Positions 1-6,930 of a DNA stretch of 18,432 bases are shown here, piece by piece. Within the stretch, counting starts at the first letter, position 1. Every line of letters starts with the position of its first letter. Position numbers and translations under genes: made by a program. The DNA comes from Candidatus Kerfeldbacteria bacterium (GTDB lineage: Bacteria; Patescibacteriota; Patescibacteriia; UBA9570): NCBI GenBank assembly GCA_003512175.1, contig DOSP01000049.1:1-18432 (forward strand), given 5' to 3'. The notes beneath the pieces are model-generated. The model searched no databases and was not told the origin of the DNA. It was given only the letters and a program-made list of their open reading frames with translations.

Positions 1-702
1 TGCCGGGCGGTGGTAGAAGCCTGCGTGCGCGCCGGCTTAGTGATTGTGAGCGGGCTGGCGACGGGTATCGATGCCGTGGCCCACGAAACCGCCTTAGCCC
101 AGCATGGTCAAACCATTGCTGTATTAGGCAGCGGCCTGGATGAGCGGGTCATTTTTCCGGCCGCCCACCGTCAGTTGGCGAAACGAATTGTGGCCCAATC
201 GGGCGCCCTCCTCACTGAATACCCCGCTACGACGTTGGCTAGACGTCACCATTTTATTGCTCGCAACCGCATTTTAGCCGGCCTGTGTTTAGCCACTGTG
301 GTGGTGGAGGCAGCGGAACGGTCTGGAGCAATCAACACGGCCCATCATGCCTTGGAAGCGAACCGCGTGGTGTTTGCCGTACCGGGATCAATCTTCAGCA
401 CTCGCTCGCGCGGTACGCATCACTTGATTCAACAAGGGGCTATTTTGTTACAGGATGTGGAACAAATTTTCTCTGAATTACAACTTGTCCTTTCCACCAT
501 GCCGCGCACCCAACCACACTACAGCAACGCTCTCCACCAACAGATTGTGGATAAACTCGAAAATGGACCGTTACACTTGGAACAACTGGCTCAACGCCTC
601 ACGCTCGACACTGGTTTATTGCAAGCTCACTTGACAGAATTAGAAATACAAGGAATAGTACGGAAGAATATTTGGTTGATGTATGAAATTAGTCATCGTT
701 GA
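1..702 (+). CDS. dprA: DNA processing protein DprA, 3' part (partial at left edge)
   Basis: DprA loads RecA on incoming single-stranded DNA during natural transformation and acts in the cytoplasm. The reading frame is open from base 1, so the true start lies outside the window; the GTG at base 10 is only an internal valine. The Rossmann-like core is recognised by GLATGIDAVAH near the visible N-terminus, then LLTEYP, RNRILAGL, EAAERSGA and the VPGSIFS...GTHHLIQQGA block. The last 55 or so residues form a winged-helix-like domain (ALHQQIVDKLENGPLHLEQLA onward), as in many DprA proteins. The stop is TGA. The last 20 bases overlap the start of topA, so the two are probably cotranscribed and translationally coupled; dprA next to topA is a common bacterial arrangement. 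The family assignment is secure. A role in DNA uptake cannot be shown here, although the pilus operon in the same window would suit it. Confidence 0.95.
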   Translation, partial: CRAVVEACVRAGLVIVSGLATGIDAVAHETALAQHGQTIAVLGSGLDERVIFPAAHRQLAKRIVAQSGALLTEYPATTLARRHHFIARNRILAGLCLATVVVEAAERSGAINTAHHALEANRVVFAVPGSIFSTRSRGTHHLIQQGAILLQDVEQIFSELQLVLSTMPRTQPHYSNALHQQIVDKLENGPLHLEQLAQRLTLDTGLLQAHLTELEIQGIVRKNIWLMYEISHR

Positions 703-3187
703 GAGTCCAACAAAAGCAAAAACCATTAAACGATTTCTCCCCGACGACTTTGTGGTTGAATCAAGCTTGGGGCATATTCGTGATTTACCGCAATCCAGTA
801 GTGATATTCCAGCGCAACATAAGAAAGAGAAATGGGCTCGGCTTGGCATTGATGTGGAACATGATTTCAAACCGCTCTATATCGTGCATAGCGAAAAAAA
901 GAAGCATATTGCGACCTTAAAAAAGTTAATGAAAGAAGCCGATGAGTTGTATTTAGCGACTGATGAAGATCGAGAAGGTGAGGCCATTAGCTGGCATCTG
1001 TTAGAGGTGTTACAACCCACCGTACCGATTAAACGCTTAGTGTTTCACGAAATTACCAAAGAAGCCATTCAAGCTGCCATTACCGCTCCACGTGAGATTG
1101 ATATGCATTTGGTGTCGGCCCAAGAAACTCGTCGAATTTTGGATCGGTTGTATGGCTATGAGATTTCGCCGATTTTATGGCGGAAAGTGGCACCAAAATT
1201 ATCGGCTGGCCGCGTGCAAAGTGCAGCGCTCCAATTAATTGTCCAGCGCGAAAAAGCCCGTATGGCTTTTCACAGTGCCGCCTATTATGATGTGTCCGTA
1301 CAGTTTACGACGGCCGACGCCGCAAACTTTTCCGGAAAAGTAGTGAGCGTGGCGGGCAGAAAAATTGCTAGCGGTAAAGATTTTGATAGTGATGGAAAAA
1401 CAAAAACAGATGTACTCGTGTTGGATGATGCAACCAGTACACAGTTAGCCAAACGTATTCAAGGCCAACGCTGGACCGTTACTGATATTCAACAAAGACC
1501 CTTGACTATTTCTGCTAAACCGCCATTTATTACCAGCACATTGCAGCAAGACGCCGGACGTAAATTTGGTTGGCCAGCTGGTAAAACCATGCGCACGGCC
1601 CAACGGCTGTACGAACAAGGCCATATCACCTACATGCGTACAGATTCAGTGTTGTTATCGAATGAAGCACTGCAAGCGGCGCGCCAAAAAATTATTACCC
1701 TGTACGGTGAATCGTTTGCGGCGCCGCATCCCCGTCAATTTAAAGGCAAGAACAAACTGGCTCAAGAAGCCCATGAAGCCATCCGTCCGGCTGGTACGCA
1801 GATGCGGACGGTTGAGGAAATTGGCCATCTGCCCGATGATGAAGCCCGCTTATATGATTTGATTTGGAAACGTACCGTGGCTTCACAAATGGCCGATGCC
1901 AAAGTGTTACAAACCTCCATCCAACTGACCTATGATGATGTCACCGCCCAAGCCTCTGGCCGCACCGTGCAATTTGCCGGCTTTATGAAAGTGTATGCCG
2001 AAAGCAGTGACGACATGAAAAATCAAGAAGAAGCGTTGTTGCCCAAACTGGACAACAAGCAAACGGTGACTGCTGAATCTGCCACACCGGATGAGCACCA
2101 TACCAAGCCGCCAGCGCGCTTCACCGAAGCCTCGTTGATTAAGGAAATGGAAAGTGATGGCATTGGTCGCCCCAGTACCTATGCCACCATCATGGATACG
2201 ATTCAGAATCGTGGGTATGTCTACAAACAAGGCAATGCCCTCGTGCCTAGGTTTGTGGCATTTGCGGTGGTGGCTCTGCTAGGAAATAATTTTCCTAATC
2301 TCGTGAATACAGATTATACCGCCGCCATGGAAGAAGATCTGGATAAAATTGCCGCTGGTCAGGCTGAATCACTCCCTTATTTGCATCAGTTTTATTTTGG
2401 AAAAAATGATCAGATGGGTTTACATGATATGCTGAAGGTGGAGATTGATCCACGCAAAACCTGTACCATCCCCCTGGGCACAGATCAGCATGGGCACGCG
2501 GTGAATGTACGGGTGGGCCGGTTTGGTCCATTCGTGGAAGAAGTGGTACCGGATGGTGAACATACCGCGAGCATTCCGGATACAATTGCACCAGATGAAC
2601 TGACTGTTGAGCAAGCCCTGACCTTTATTGAAAAACGCGCGGCTGGGCCAACCGCTTTGGGGACAGATCCCGTGTCGGGTGAACCAGTCTATGTGTTAGA
2701 TGGTCGGTTTGGCCCTTATGTCCAGCTGGGTGAAAAGACCACAGATAAAAAGAAGAAACCGAAAATGAAGGGGCTGCTGAAAGGTATGCAGCTGACCGAC
2801 GTTACATTGGAAATTGCTTTGCAATTATTGGCATTCCCCAAAACGTTGGGTGAGTATCCAAAAACGGGTGAGAAGATTGTGGCCGACAATGGTCGATTTG
2901 GCCCATACATTAAAGCTGGCGTAGAAACCCGCAGCTTAAGCCCAGAAGATAATTTGCTTTCCCTAACAGTAGACCGAGCCATTGCCATGCTCGATACTCC
3001 TAAAGTGAGGGGTCGTCGTACCACCGTGCTCAAAGACTTAGGGAATGGTATTCAGATCTGTAACGGAAAGTACGGATCGTACCTGAAATCGGGCAAAGTG
3101 AACGCAACTATTCCAAAAGAGTTGTCGGCCGATACCATCACGCCGGAGCAAGCCACGGCGGCTATTGAACAAAAGCGCAACAAGTAA
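683..3187 (+). CDS. topA: DNA topoisomerase I (type IA)
   Basis: TopA relaxes negative supercoils by single-strand cleavage and passage through a 5'-phosphotyrosyl intermediate. The protein has 834 residues. The Toprim domain starts at once (VIVESPTKAKTI, Glu7) and carries the metal-binding triad Asp94-x-Asp96-x-Glu98. The KLSAGRVQSAAL block is at 173-183 and the catalytic tyrosine is Tyr317 in YMRTDS. GIGRPSTYATI at 493-503 is also typical. The C-terminal quarter holds four glycine/aromatic repeats of the TopA C-terminal type: GRFGPF near 612, GRFGPY near 674, GRFGPY near 737 and GKYGSY near 795. The four-cysteine zinc fingers of the E. coli enzyme are missing; only single cysteines occur in the C-terminal part. 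This resembles the zinc-free C-terminal domain known from actinobacterial and cyanobacterial enzymes. ATG at 683 lies inside the end of dprA and gives the expected N-terminus; no strong Shine-Dalgarno sequence precedes it. A 37-base gap separates it from rel. Confidence 0.97.
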   Translation: MKLVIVESPTKAKTIKRFLPDDFVVESSLGHIRDLPQSSSDIPAQHKKEKWARLGIDVEHDFKPLYIVHSEKKKHIATLKKLMKEADELYLATDEDREGEAISWHLLEVLQPTVPIKRLVFHEITKEAIQAAITAPREIDMHLVSAQETRRILDRLYGYEISPILWRKVAPKLSAGRVQSAALQLIVQREKARMAFHSAAYYDVSVQFTTADAANFSGKVVSVAGRKIASGKDFDSDGKTKTDVLVLDDATSTQLAKRIQGQRWTVTDIQQRPLTISAKPPFITSTLQQDAGRKFGWPAGKTMRTAQRLYEQGHITYMRTDSVLLSNEALQAARQKIITLYGESFAAPHPRQFKGKNKLAQEAHEAIRPAGTQMRTVEEIGHLPDDEARLYDLIWKRTVASQMADAKVLQTSIQLTYDDVTAQASGRTVQFAGFMKVYAESSDDMKNQEEALLPKLDNKQTVTAESATPDEHHTKPPARFTEASLIKEMESDGIGRPSTYATIMDTIQNRGYVYKQGNALVPRFVAFAVVALLGNNFPNLVNTDYTAAMEEDLDKIAAGQAESLPYLHQFYFGKNDQMGLHDMLKVEIDPRKTCTIPLGTDQHGHAVNVRVGRFGPFVEEVVPDGEHTASIPDTIAPDELTVEQALTFIEKRAAGPTALGTDPVSGEPVYVLDGRFGPYVQLGEKTTDKKKKPKMKGLLKGMQLTDVTLEIALQLLAFPKTLGEYPKTGEKIVADNGRFGPYIKAGVETRSLSPEDNLLSLTVDRAIAMLDTPKVRGRRTTVLKDLGNGIQICNGKYGSYLKSGKVNATIPKELSADTITPEQATAAIEQKRNK

Positions 3188-3224
3188 TATGCTGTAGGTT
3201 AACTTACCCTAGACGTTTTGGCAT

Positions 3225-4652
3225 ATGAAACGCGAGGAGTTGATGGAATTTATCCGAGACCAGGTACCCGATGCCGATTTTGAGCTGTTAGAGCGTGCCT
3301 ACGATTTTGCCGAACGAGCGCATCAGGGCCAGTTACGCAAATCCGGTTCACCCTATTTTGATCACCCGAAAGCTACGGCGTATCGTTTGGCGGCCTTTCG
3401 CATGGATGATAAAACTATTGCGGCTGGTCTATTACACGATGTTCCAGAAGACACTGAATACACCTTGAAAGATGTTAAAAAAGAATTTGGTTCAGAGGTG
3501 GCCTCACTGGTGGAAGGCGTCACCAAGCTGGGTAAACTGAAATACCGCGGTATTCAGCGCTATGTGGAAAATCTGCGCCGGATGTTCGTGGCCATGGCGC
3601 AAGATATCCGCGTGATTGTCATCAAATTTGCTGACCGGATGCATAATTTAGAAACCTTGTCGGCTTTACCGCCAGATAAGCAGCGCCGGGTGGCCTTAGA
3701 ATCGTTGGAAATCTATGCACCCATTGCCAACCGCCTGGGGATGGGTGATGTGAAAGGGCAACTGGAAGATTTGGCTTTCCCGTACGTGTATCCAGAAGAA
3801 TACAACTGGTTGATCAAAAAAATTGAGGTGGAACGTCGCCAACGCGATAAAATTGTCACCAAACTGCGTGAGGTAGTGGAAGAAGCACTTGATCAACATC
3901 ATGTCCCATACATTTCCGTGCATGGTCGCGCGAAACATTTGTACTCTCTGTATAAAAAGCTATTGCAGCATAATCGTGATCTGACGAAAATTTATGATTT
4001 GGTGGCGCTGCGGGTAATTGTGCCGGATGTATCACGCTGCTATGAAACACTGGGTATCATTCATAAAATCTGTCCACCATTAAAAGGCCGGATTAAGGAT
4101 TATATTGCCCAACCAAAACCTAATGGCTATCAATCGCTCCATACCACAGTCTTTACGCCGAGTGGAGAAATTGCCGAGATACAAATCCGTACACCAGATA
4201 TGCATGAGGAAGCCGAATATGGCATTGCCGCCCATTGGCATTACAAAGAAATGGATCGTCTGAAAGTGCCAAAAGAAAAAATTGGTTGGGTAGATCAACT
4301 GGCCAAATTACAGAAAGAGATTAAAGATGAAGAACAGTATTTAGAATCACTGAAGATTGATCTGTTCCAAACCCGCATTTTTGTCTTTACCCCGCGCGGT
4401 GATGTCATTGATTTACCAGAAGATGCCACGCCGATTGATTTTGCTTATCATATTCACACGGACATTGGCCATAAATGTAATGGTGCCAAGGTGAACGATC
4501 AGATGGTCGCGCTGGATACAACCTTAAAGTCGGGTGATGTGGTGGAAATTTTGGTTGATAAAAACCGTAAGACACCAAATCCAGATTGGGTTGAGATTGC
4601 CAAAACGCATTCGGCCAAACGGCATATTCTGCATAAATTGAATAAAAAATAA
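3225..4652 (+). CDS. rel: Bifunctional (p)ppGpp synthetase/hydrolase, Rel family, short form
   Basis: Rel/SpoT homologues make (p)ppGpp from ATP and GDP/GTP and degrade it. Both catalytic domains look intact. The HD hydrolase has His47, His71-Asp72, Glu75-Asp76 and Asp137...Asn141 (FADRMHN). The synthetase has YDLVALR (Asp258), GRIKDYIAQPKPNGYQSLH and Glu318 in EIQIRT. A TGS domain follows at about 385-446 (FVFTPRGDVIDLP). The protein stops at 475 residues, just after TGS, whereas long Rel proteins run to about 700-760 with helical, zinc-finger and ACT/RRM domains. Those ribosome-sensing and regulatory parts are absent. ATG at 3225 gives the longest product. ATG at 3243 is an alternative, with GAGGAG at 3234-3239 only three bases before it, the clearest Shine-Dalgarno-like run in the window. 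The last codons lie in the left arm of the terminator repeat. Confidence 0.93.
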   Translation: MKREELMEFIRDQVPDADFELLERAYDFAERAHQGQLRKSGSPYFDHPKATAYRLAAFRMDDKTIAAGLLHDVPEDTEYTLKDVKKEFGSEVASLVEGVTKLGKLKYRGIQRYVENLRRMFVAMAQDIRVIVIKFADRMHNLETLSALPPDKQRRVALESLEIYAPIANRLGMGDVKGQLEDLAFPYVYPEEYNWLIKKIEVERRQRDKIVTKLREVVEEALDQHHVPYISVHGRAKHLYSLYKKLLQHNRDLTKIYDLVALRVIVPDVSRCYETLGIIHKICPPLKGRIKDYIAQPKPNGYQSLHTTVFTPSGEIAEIQIRTPDMHEEAEYGIAAHWHYKEMDRLKVPKEKIGWVDQLAKLQKEIKDEEQYLESLKIDLFQTRIFVFTPRGDVIDLPEDATPIDFAYHIHTDIGHKCNGAKVNDQMVALDTTLKSGDVVEILVDKNRKTPNPDWVEIAKTHSAKRHILHKLNKK

Positions 4653-4731
4653 AAACACGTAATTTATTTTTGTACAGACGCGATATATCGCGTCTGTACA
4701 AATTACTACAAATTACGTGTTTTTATTTTTT
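4644..4731. terminator. Nested inverted repeat, bidirectional terminator between rel and parB
   Basis: Two inverted repeats are nested. The inner one, 4669-4702, is a perfect 34-base palindrome with half-site TTTGTACAGACGCGATA. The outer one pairs 4644-4665 with 4710-4731 (22 bases each, perfect, containing ACACGTAATTT) and ends in A-rich or T-rich runs on either strand. Each strand therefore reads as a stem followed by a T-rich tail, as expected of a Rho-independent terminator used from both sides by converging genes. The left arm contains the last codons and stop of rel (TAA at 4650-4652). The right arm encodes the last residues of ParB (stop at 4706-4708). A 10-base direct repeat TACAAATTAC, present twice in tandem at 4697-4716, makes the structure slightly asymmetric and allows an alternative pairing. 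Confidence 0.85.
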
Positions 4732-5536
4732 TCACCAATTCGGATAATTCTTCCGGTGAGAAATAATGAATGTGAATTTGCTTTGGATCAATCGTTACCT
4801 TCGTACCTAAGGCTAACGATAAATCTTCTTCATAGGCCGAAGCTTGCGTGGTCCTCACCGGATGATGTGATTGTTTCGTTTTTCCGCTGACGGCTTGGGT
4901 TAAACGATGCACAGATAATTGATCCGTCTGAATCAAGTGAAAATATTTTTTTTGCTCCATCACATTCGGCAAACCCAGTAAGACTTTGGCATGACCTTCT
5001 GTAATTCTACTATCGGCTAGGGCTTTCTGAATGTCACCAGGTAATTCTAAAAGACGTAAGGTATTAGAAAAACTTGGCCGCGGAATGCCTAATTTTTTAG
5101 CAGCCTCTTCATGGTTCAAGCCAAATTCCTGCAATAGTTTACGATACCCCTCAGCTTTTTCCACCGGATTCAAATCTGACCGTTGAATATTTTCGATGAG
5201 GGCTAACTCCACCTTCTCCAGTTCAGCGGCATCACGTATCAACGCTGGCACGGTGGGTAGACCAGCTATTTTCGCGGCGCGCAATCGTCGTTCCCCAGCG
5301 ATCAGCTCAAAGTGATCAGGATCTAGCTGACTGACCAGGAGTGGTTGGAGAATGCCATGGGTGCGGATAGATTGAATTAAATTTTCTAATTCAACATGCG
5401 AAAAATGTTGCCGCGGTTGATGCGGATTAGGTACTATCTGCCCAACCGGAATATCACGCACCGAGGCGTGGGAGGCAGCGTTGGCGGATGTCTGTTTGGA
5501 AGGAATGAGTGAACCAAGTCCACGACCTAAAGCCAT
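4706..5536 (-). CDS. parB: Chromosome partitioning protein ParB
   Basis: ParB is a CTP-dependent DNA clamp that loads at parS and spreads to build the segregation complex moved by ParA. The 276-residue product is full length for a chromosomal ParB. It starts with the typical MALGRGLGSLIP. The N-terminal CTP-binding domain carries NPHQPR (37-42), GERRLRAAK (81-89) and ENIQRSDLNP (115-124). A helix-turn-helix covers about 140-160 (EEAAKKLGIPRPSFSNTLRLL). The acidic and hydrophobic C-terminus (from about 235) fits the dimerisation domain. It lies three bases after parA, with a TATACT hexamer eight bases upstream of its ATG inside the end of parA. A run of eight A in the coding strand (EQKKYF, near 4951) is a possible slippage site but the frame is intact. 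Its last residues are encoded by the terminator arm. No canonical parS was found in the window. Confidence 0.96.
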   Translation of the reverse strand: MALGRGLGSLIPSKQTSANAASHASVRDIPVGQIVPNPHQPRQHFSHVELENLIQSIRTHGILQPLLVSQLDPDHFELIAGERRLRAAKIAGLPTVPALIRDAAELEKVELALIENIQRSDLNPVEKAEGYRKLLQEFGLNHEEAAKKLGIPRPSFSNTLRLLELPGDIQKALADSRITEGHAKVLLGLPNVMEQKKYFHLIQTDQLSVHRLTQAVSGKTKQSHHPVRTTQASAYEEDLSLALGTKVTIDPKQIHIHYFSPEELSELVKKIKTRNL

Positions 5537-5539
5537 ATA

Positions 5540-6301
5540 TTAGGAGTATAGCATAATTTCTTCCGTCAGTTGTTGGTAGGCTTTGCCACCTTTCGATTTG
5601 CGATCATACACAGAAATGGGTTGGCCGAACGATGGCGCCTCCGCTAATGTCACATTGCGCGGAATGACGGATTTGAAGAGCCGATCAGAAAAATGTTTCG
5701 CCAATTCGCTCATGACTTCTTTGGATAATGAGTTGCGTTTGTCGTACATCGTCACTACCGCACCGGTCACGGTTAAGCCGGGCTGTAAATGTTGCTGTAC
5801 CAGGTGAATGGTATTGAGTAATTGGCCCAGGCCTTCCAGCGCAAAATACTCACACTGCACTGGGATGATCACTTCGCTGGCCCCTACCAAGGCGTTAATG
5901 GTCAATAAATCGAGTGATGGCGGGCAGTCAATGATGACATAGTCATAATAATACAGAACCGATTGCACCGCTTCATGCAAACGAAATTCACGGCGCTCTA
6001 ACGGTACGAGTTCAACGGTGGCACCAGCCAGGGCGGTGGTGGCTGGGGCTAAATGTAAGCCTTCGACCGGTGATTGGAACAACACGTCGCGCAGCGGTAA
6101 CTGGCCGATCAGCACATCATACACACCACGTTCTAATTGTTTTGGATTGACCCCTAAATTACTCGTCGCATTCGCTTGGGGGTCTGCATCGATCAACAAT
6201 ACCCGCTTTTGGGCCAACGCCATAAAGCTGGCCACGCTGACGGCTGTAGTAGTTTTACCTACTCCACCTTTCTGATTGGCAAATGCAATAACTCGAGCCA
6301 T
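5540..6301 (-). CDS. parA: Chromosome partitioning ATPase ParA (Soj type)
   Basis: ParA is a deviant Walker ATPase that binds DNA non-specifically and drives segregation with ParB. The 253-residue protein opens with the deviant Walker A, QKGGVGKTT at 10-18, with signature Lys11 and catalytic Lys16. LIDADPQAN follows at 36-44 and the Walker B strand VIIDCPPS at 122-129. The segment PVQCEYFALEGLGQLL and the C-terminal IPRNVTLAEAPSFGQPISVYDRKSKGG block are highly typical of chromosomal Soj/ParA. There is no N-terminal DNA-binding extension, so it is not a plasmid ParA/SopA type. The ATG at 6301 lies seven bases after a TATACT -10 candidate. It is transcribed with parB. Confidence 0.97.
   Translation of the reverse strand: MARVIAFANQKGGVGKTTTAVSVASFMALAQKRVLLIDADPQANATSNLGVNPKQLERGVYDVLIGQLPLRDVLFQSPVEGLHLAPATTALAGATVELVPLERREFRLHEAVQSVLYYYDYVIIDCPPSLDLLTINALVGASEVIIPVQCEYFALEGLGQLLNTIHLVQQHLQPGLTVTGAVVTMYDKRNSLSKEVMSELAKHFSDRLFKSVIPRNVTLAEAPSFGQPISVYDRKSKGGKAYQQLTEEIMLYS
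5545..5550 (-). promoter_or_regulatory. -10-like TATACT upstream of parB
   Basis: On the minus strand TATACT is followed by eight bases and then the parB ATG (5536), while also encoding the last codons of parA. There is no Shine-Dalgarno sequence. The spacing is like that of the parA and histidine kinase starts, so it may drive a separate, nearly leaderless parB transcript. No convincing -35 was identified. Confidence 0.35.
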
Positions 6302-6308
6302 GCCCGAT

Positions 6309-6336
6309 AGTATAGCGTATTGACACCTAGATTCAA
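6309..6336 (-). promoter_or_regulatory. parA promoter candidate (leaderless)
   Basis: On the minus strand a -35-like TTGAAT (6331-6336) and a -10 TATACT (6309-6314) are 16 bases apart. Only seven bases separate the -10 from the parA ATG, so transcription would start at or next to the A of the ATG. No Shine-Dalgarno is present. The element overlaps the divergent tRNA promoter candidate. Confidence 0.6.
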
Positions 6337-6348
6337 AATGGTAATACT
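6320..6348 (+). promoter_or_regulatory. tRNA-Leu promoter candidate
   Basis: A perfect -35 TTGACA (6320-6325) is followed after 17 bases by AATACT (6343-6348), four of six matches to the -10 consensus. Transcription would start near 6355, about a dozen bases before the tRNA. The -35 lies inside the spacer of the divergent parA promoter candidate. Confidence 0.55.
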
Positions 6349-6366
6349 ACCGTCTGGGCTATATCA

Positions 6367-6450
6367 GCCGCGATGGCGGAACTGGCAGACGCATACGACT
6401 CAAAATCGTACGAGTTCACACTCATGAGGGTTCGATTCCCTCTCGCGGCA
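6367..6450 (+). tRNA. trnL-CAA: tRNA-Leu (anticodon CAA)
   Basis: The acceptor stem GCCGCGA (6367-6373) pairs perfectly with TCGCGGC (6443-6449), followed by discriminator A. The anticodon stem TACGA/TCGTA (6394-6398, 6406-6410) encloses loop CTCAAAA with anticodon CAA at 6401-6403, which reads the leucine codon UUG. A long variable arm and the T-arm GAGGG-TTCGATT-CCCTC complete a class II leucine tRNA. The bases after the discriminator are CAC, so CCA is not encoded and must be added by the CCA-adding enzyme. The convergent pilin gene ends seven bases further on. Confidence 0.97.
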
Positions 6451-6457
6451 CACTAAT

Positions 6458-6916
6458 TTATCGAGCAACTTCGACCGTATCGGTTTCGGCACCACAGGAG
6501 GTGACACTGACAATACCATTCGCCGCTACACTCAAGGTATAACCGGTTCCTTCACTCGATCCATCGGGATCAGTTGGTAATTCCGCAATATAACCATCGG
6601 TGACCAGGTCGTCAAAATCGGTACATTGGTCGGCAGAACAGCTGGTACAGGCCGCATTGCTTGAGCTGATCATATGCACAGTACCATCGGCTGCTACGCC
6701 CGCTGGATAGGTGCCATCATTATCAACCGTCGAATTTAAAAAGGCGTCCATCAGGGCATTGACGGCGCTCCACCGTTCAGAATCTTGTGCTTCGTTAATA
6801 CGCGTCGCTGGATCAATGGCCACAAATGCCACCGCTCCCAAAATGGAAATTACGGCAATGACAATTAATAGTTCAATCAAGGTAAAACCACGTTGCAGTG
6901 TATGGAACTTTTTCAT
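6458..6916 (-). CDS. pilA: Type IV pilin (candidate major pilin)
   Basis: This is a 152-residue prepilin. The short basic leader MKKFHTLQRG is followed by the cleavage site Gly10|Phe11-Thr-Leu-Ile-Glu15, with the conserved glutamate at +5 and a hydrophobic helix (LLIVIAVISILGAVAFVAI) typical of class III/type IVa pilins. After cleavage it is anchored in the membrane by this helix until built into the fibre. The globular part has five cysteines, four of them clustered or near the end (CTSC, DQC and a late Cys), which may form disulfides. DPxxRINEAQDSER after the helix is typical of pilins in CPR and other Gram-positive-like pilus operons. It is the last gene of the pilus operon, 14 bases after pilM, without a Shine-Dalgarno. 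Position and canonical motif favour the main subunit, but no second major pilin candidate can be excluded elsewhere. Confidence 0.85.
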   Translation of the reverse strand: MKKFHTLQRGFTLIELLIVIAVISILGAVAFVAIDPATRINEAQDSERWSAVNALMDAFLNSTVDNDGTYPAGVAADGTVHMISSSNAACTSCSADQCTDFDDLVTDGYIAELPTDPDGSSEGTGYTLSVAANGIVSVTSCGAETDTVEVAR

Positions 6917-6930
6917 ATGTGTTTAAAATC

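Noticed and set aside
683..3187. Possible use of TGA as a sense codon (Gracilibacteria/SR1-type code)
   Set aside because: All long genes read through with no in-frame TGA, and TGA is used as the stop of dprA, the kinase and the PilW-like gene with the next gene starting right there.
4940..4960. Run of eight A (coding strand) in parB as a programmed frameshift or phase-variation tract
   Set aside because: The frame is intact with normal ParB sequence on both sides, and the run simply encodes Lys-Lys; eight bases alone are not sufficient evidence.
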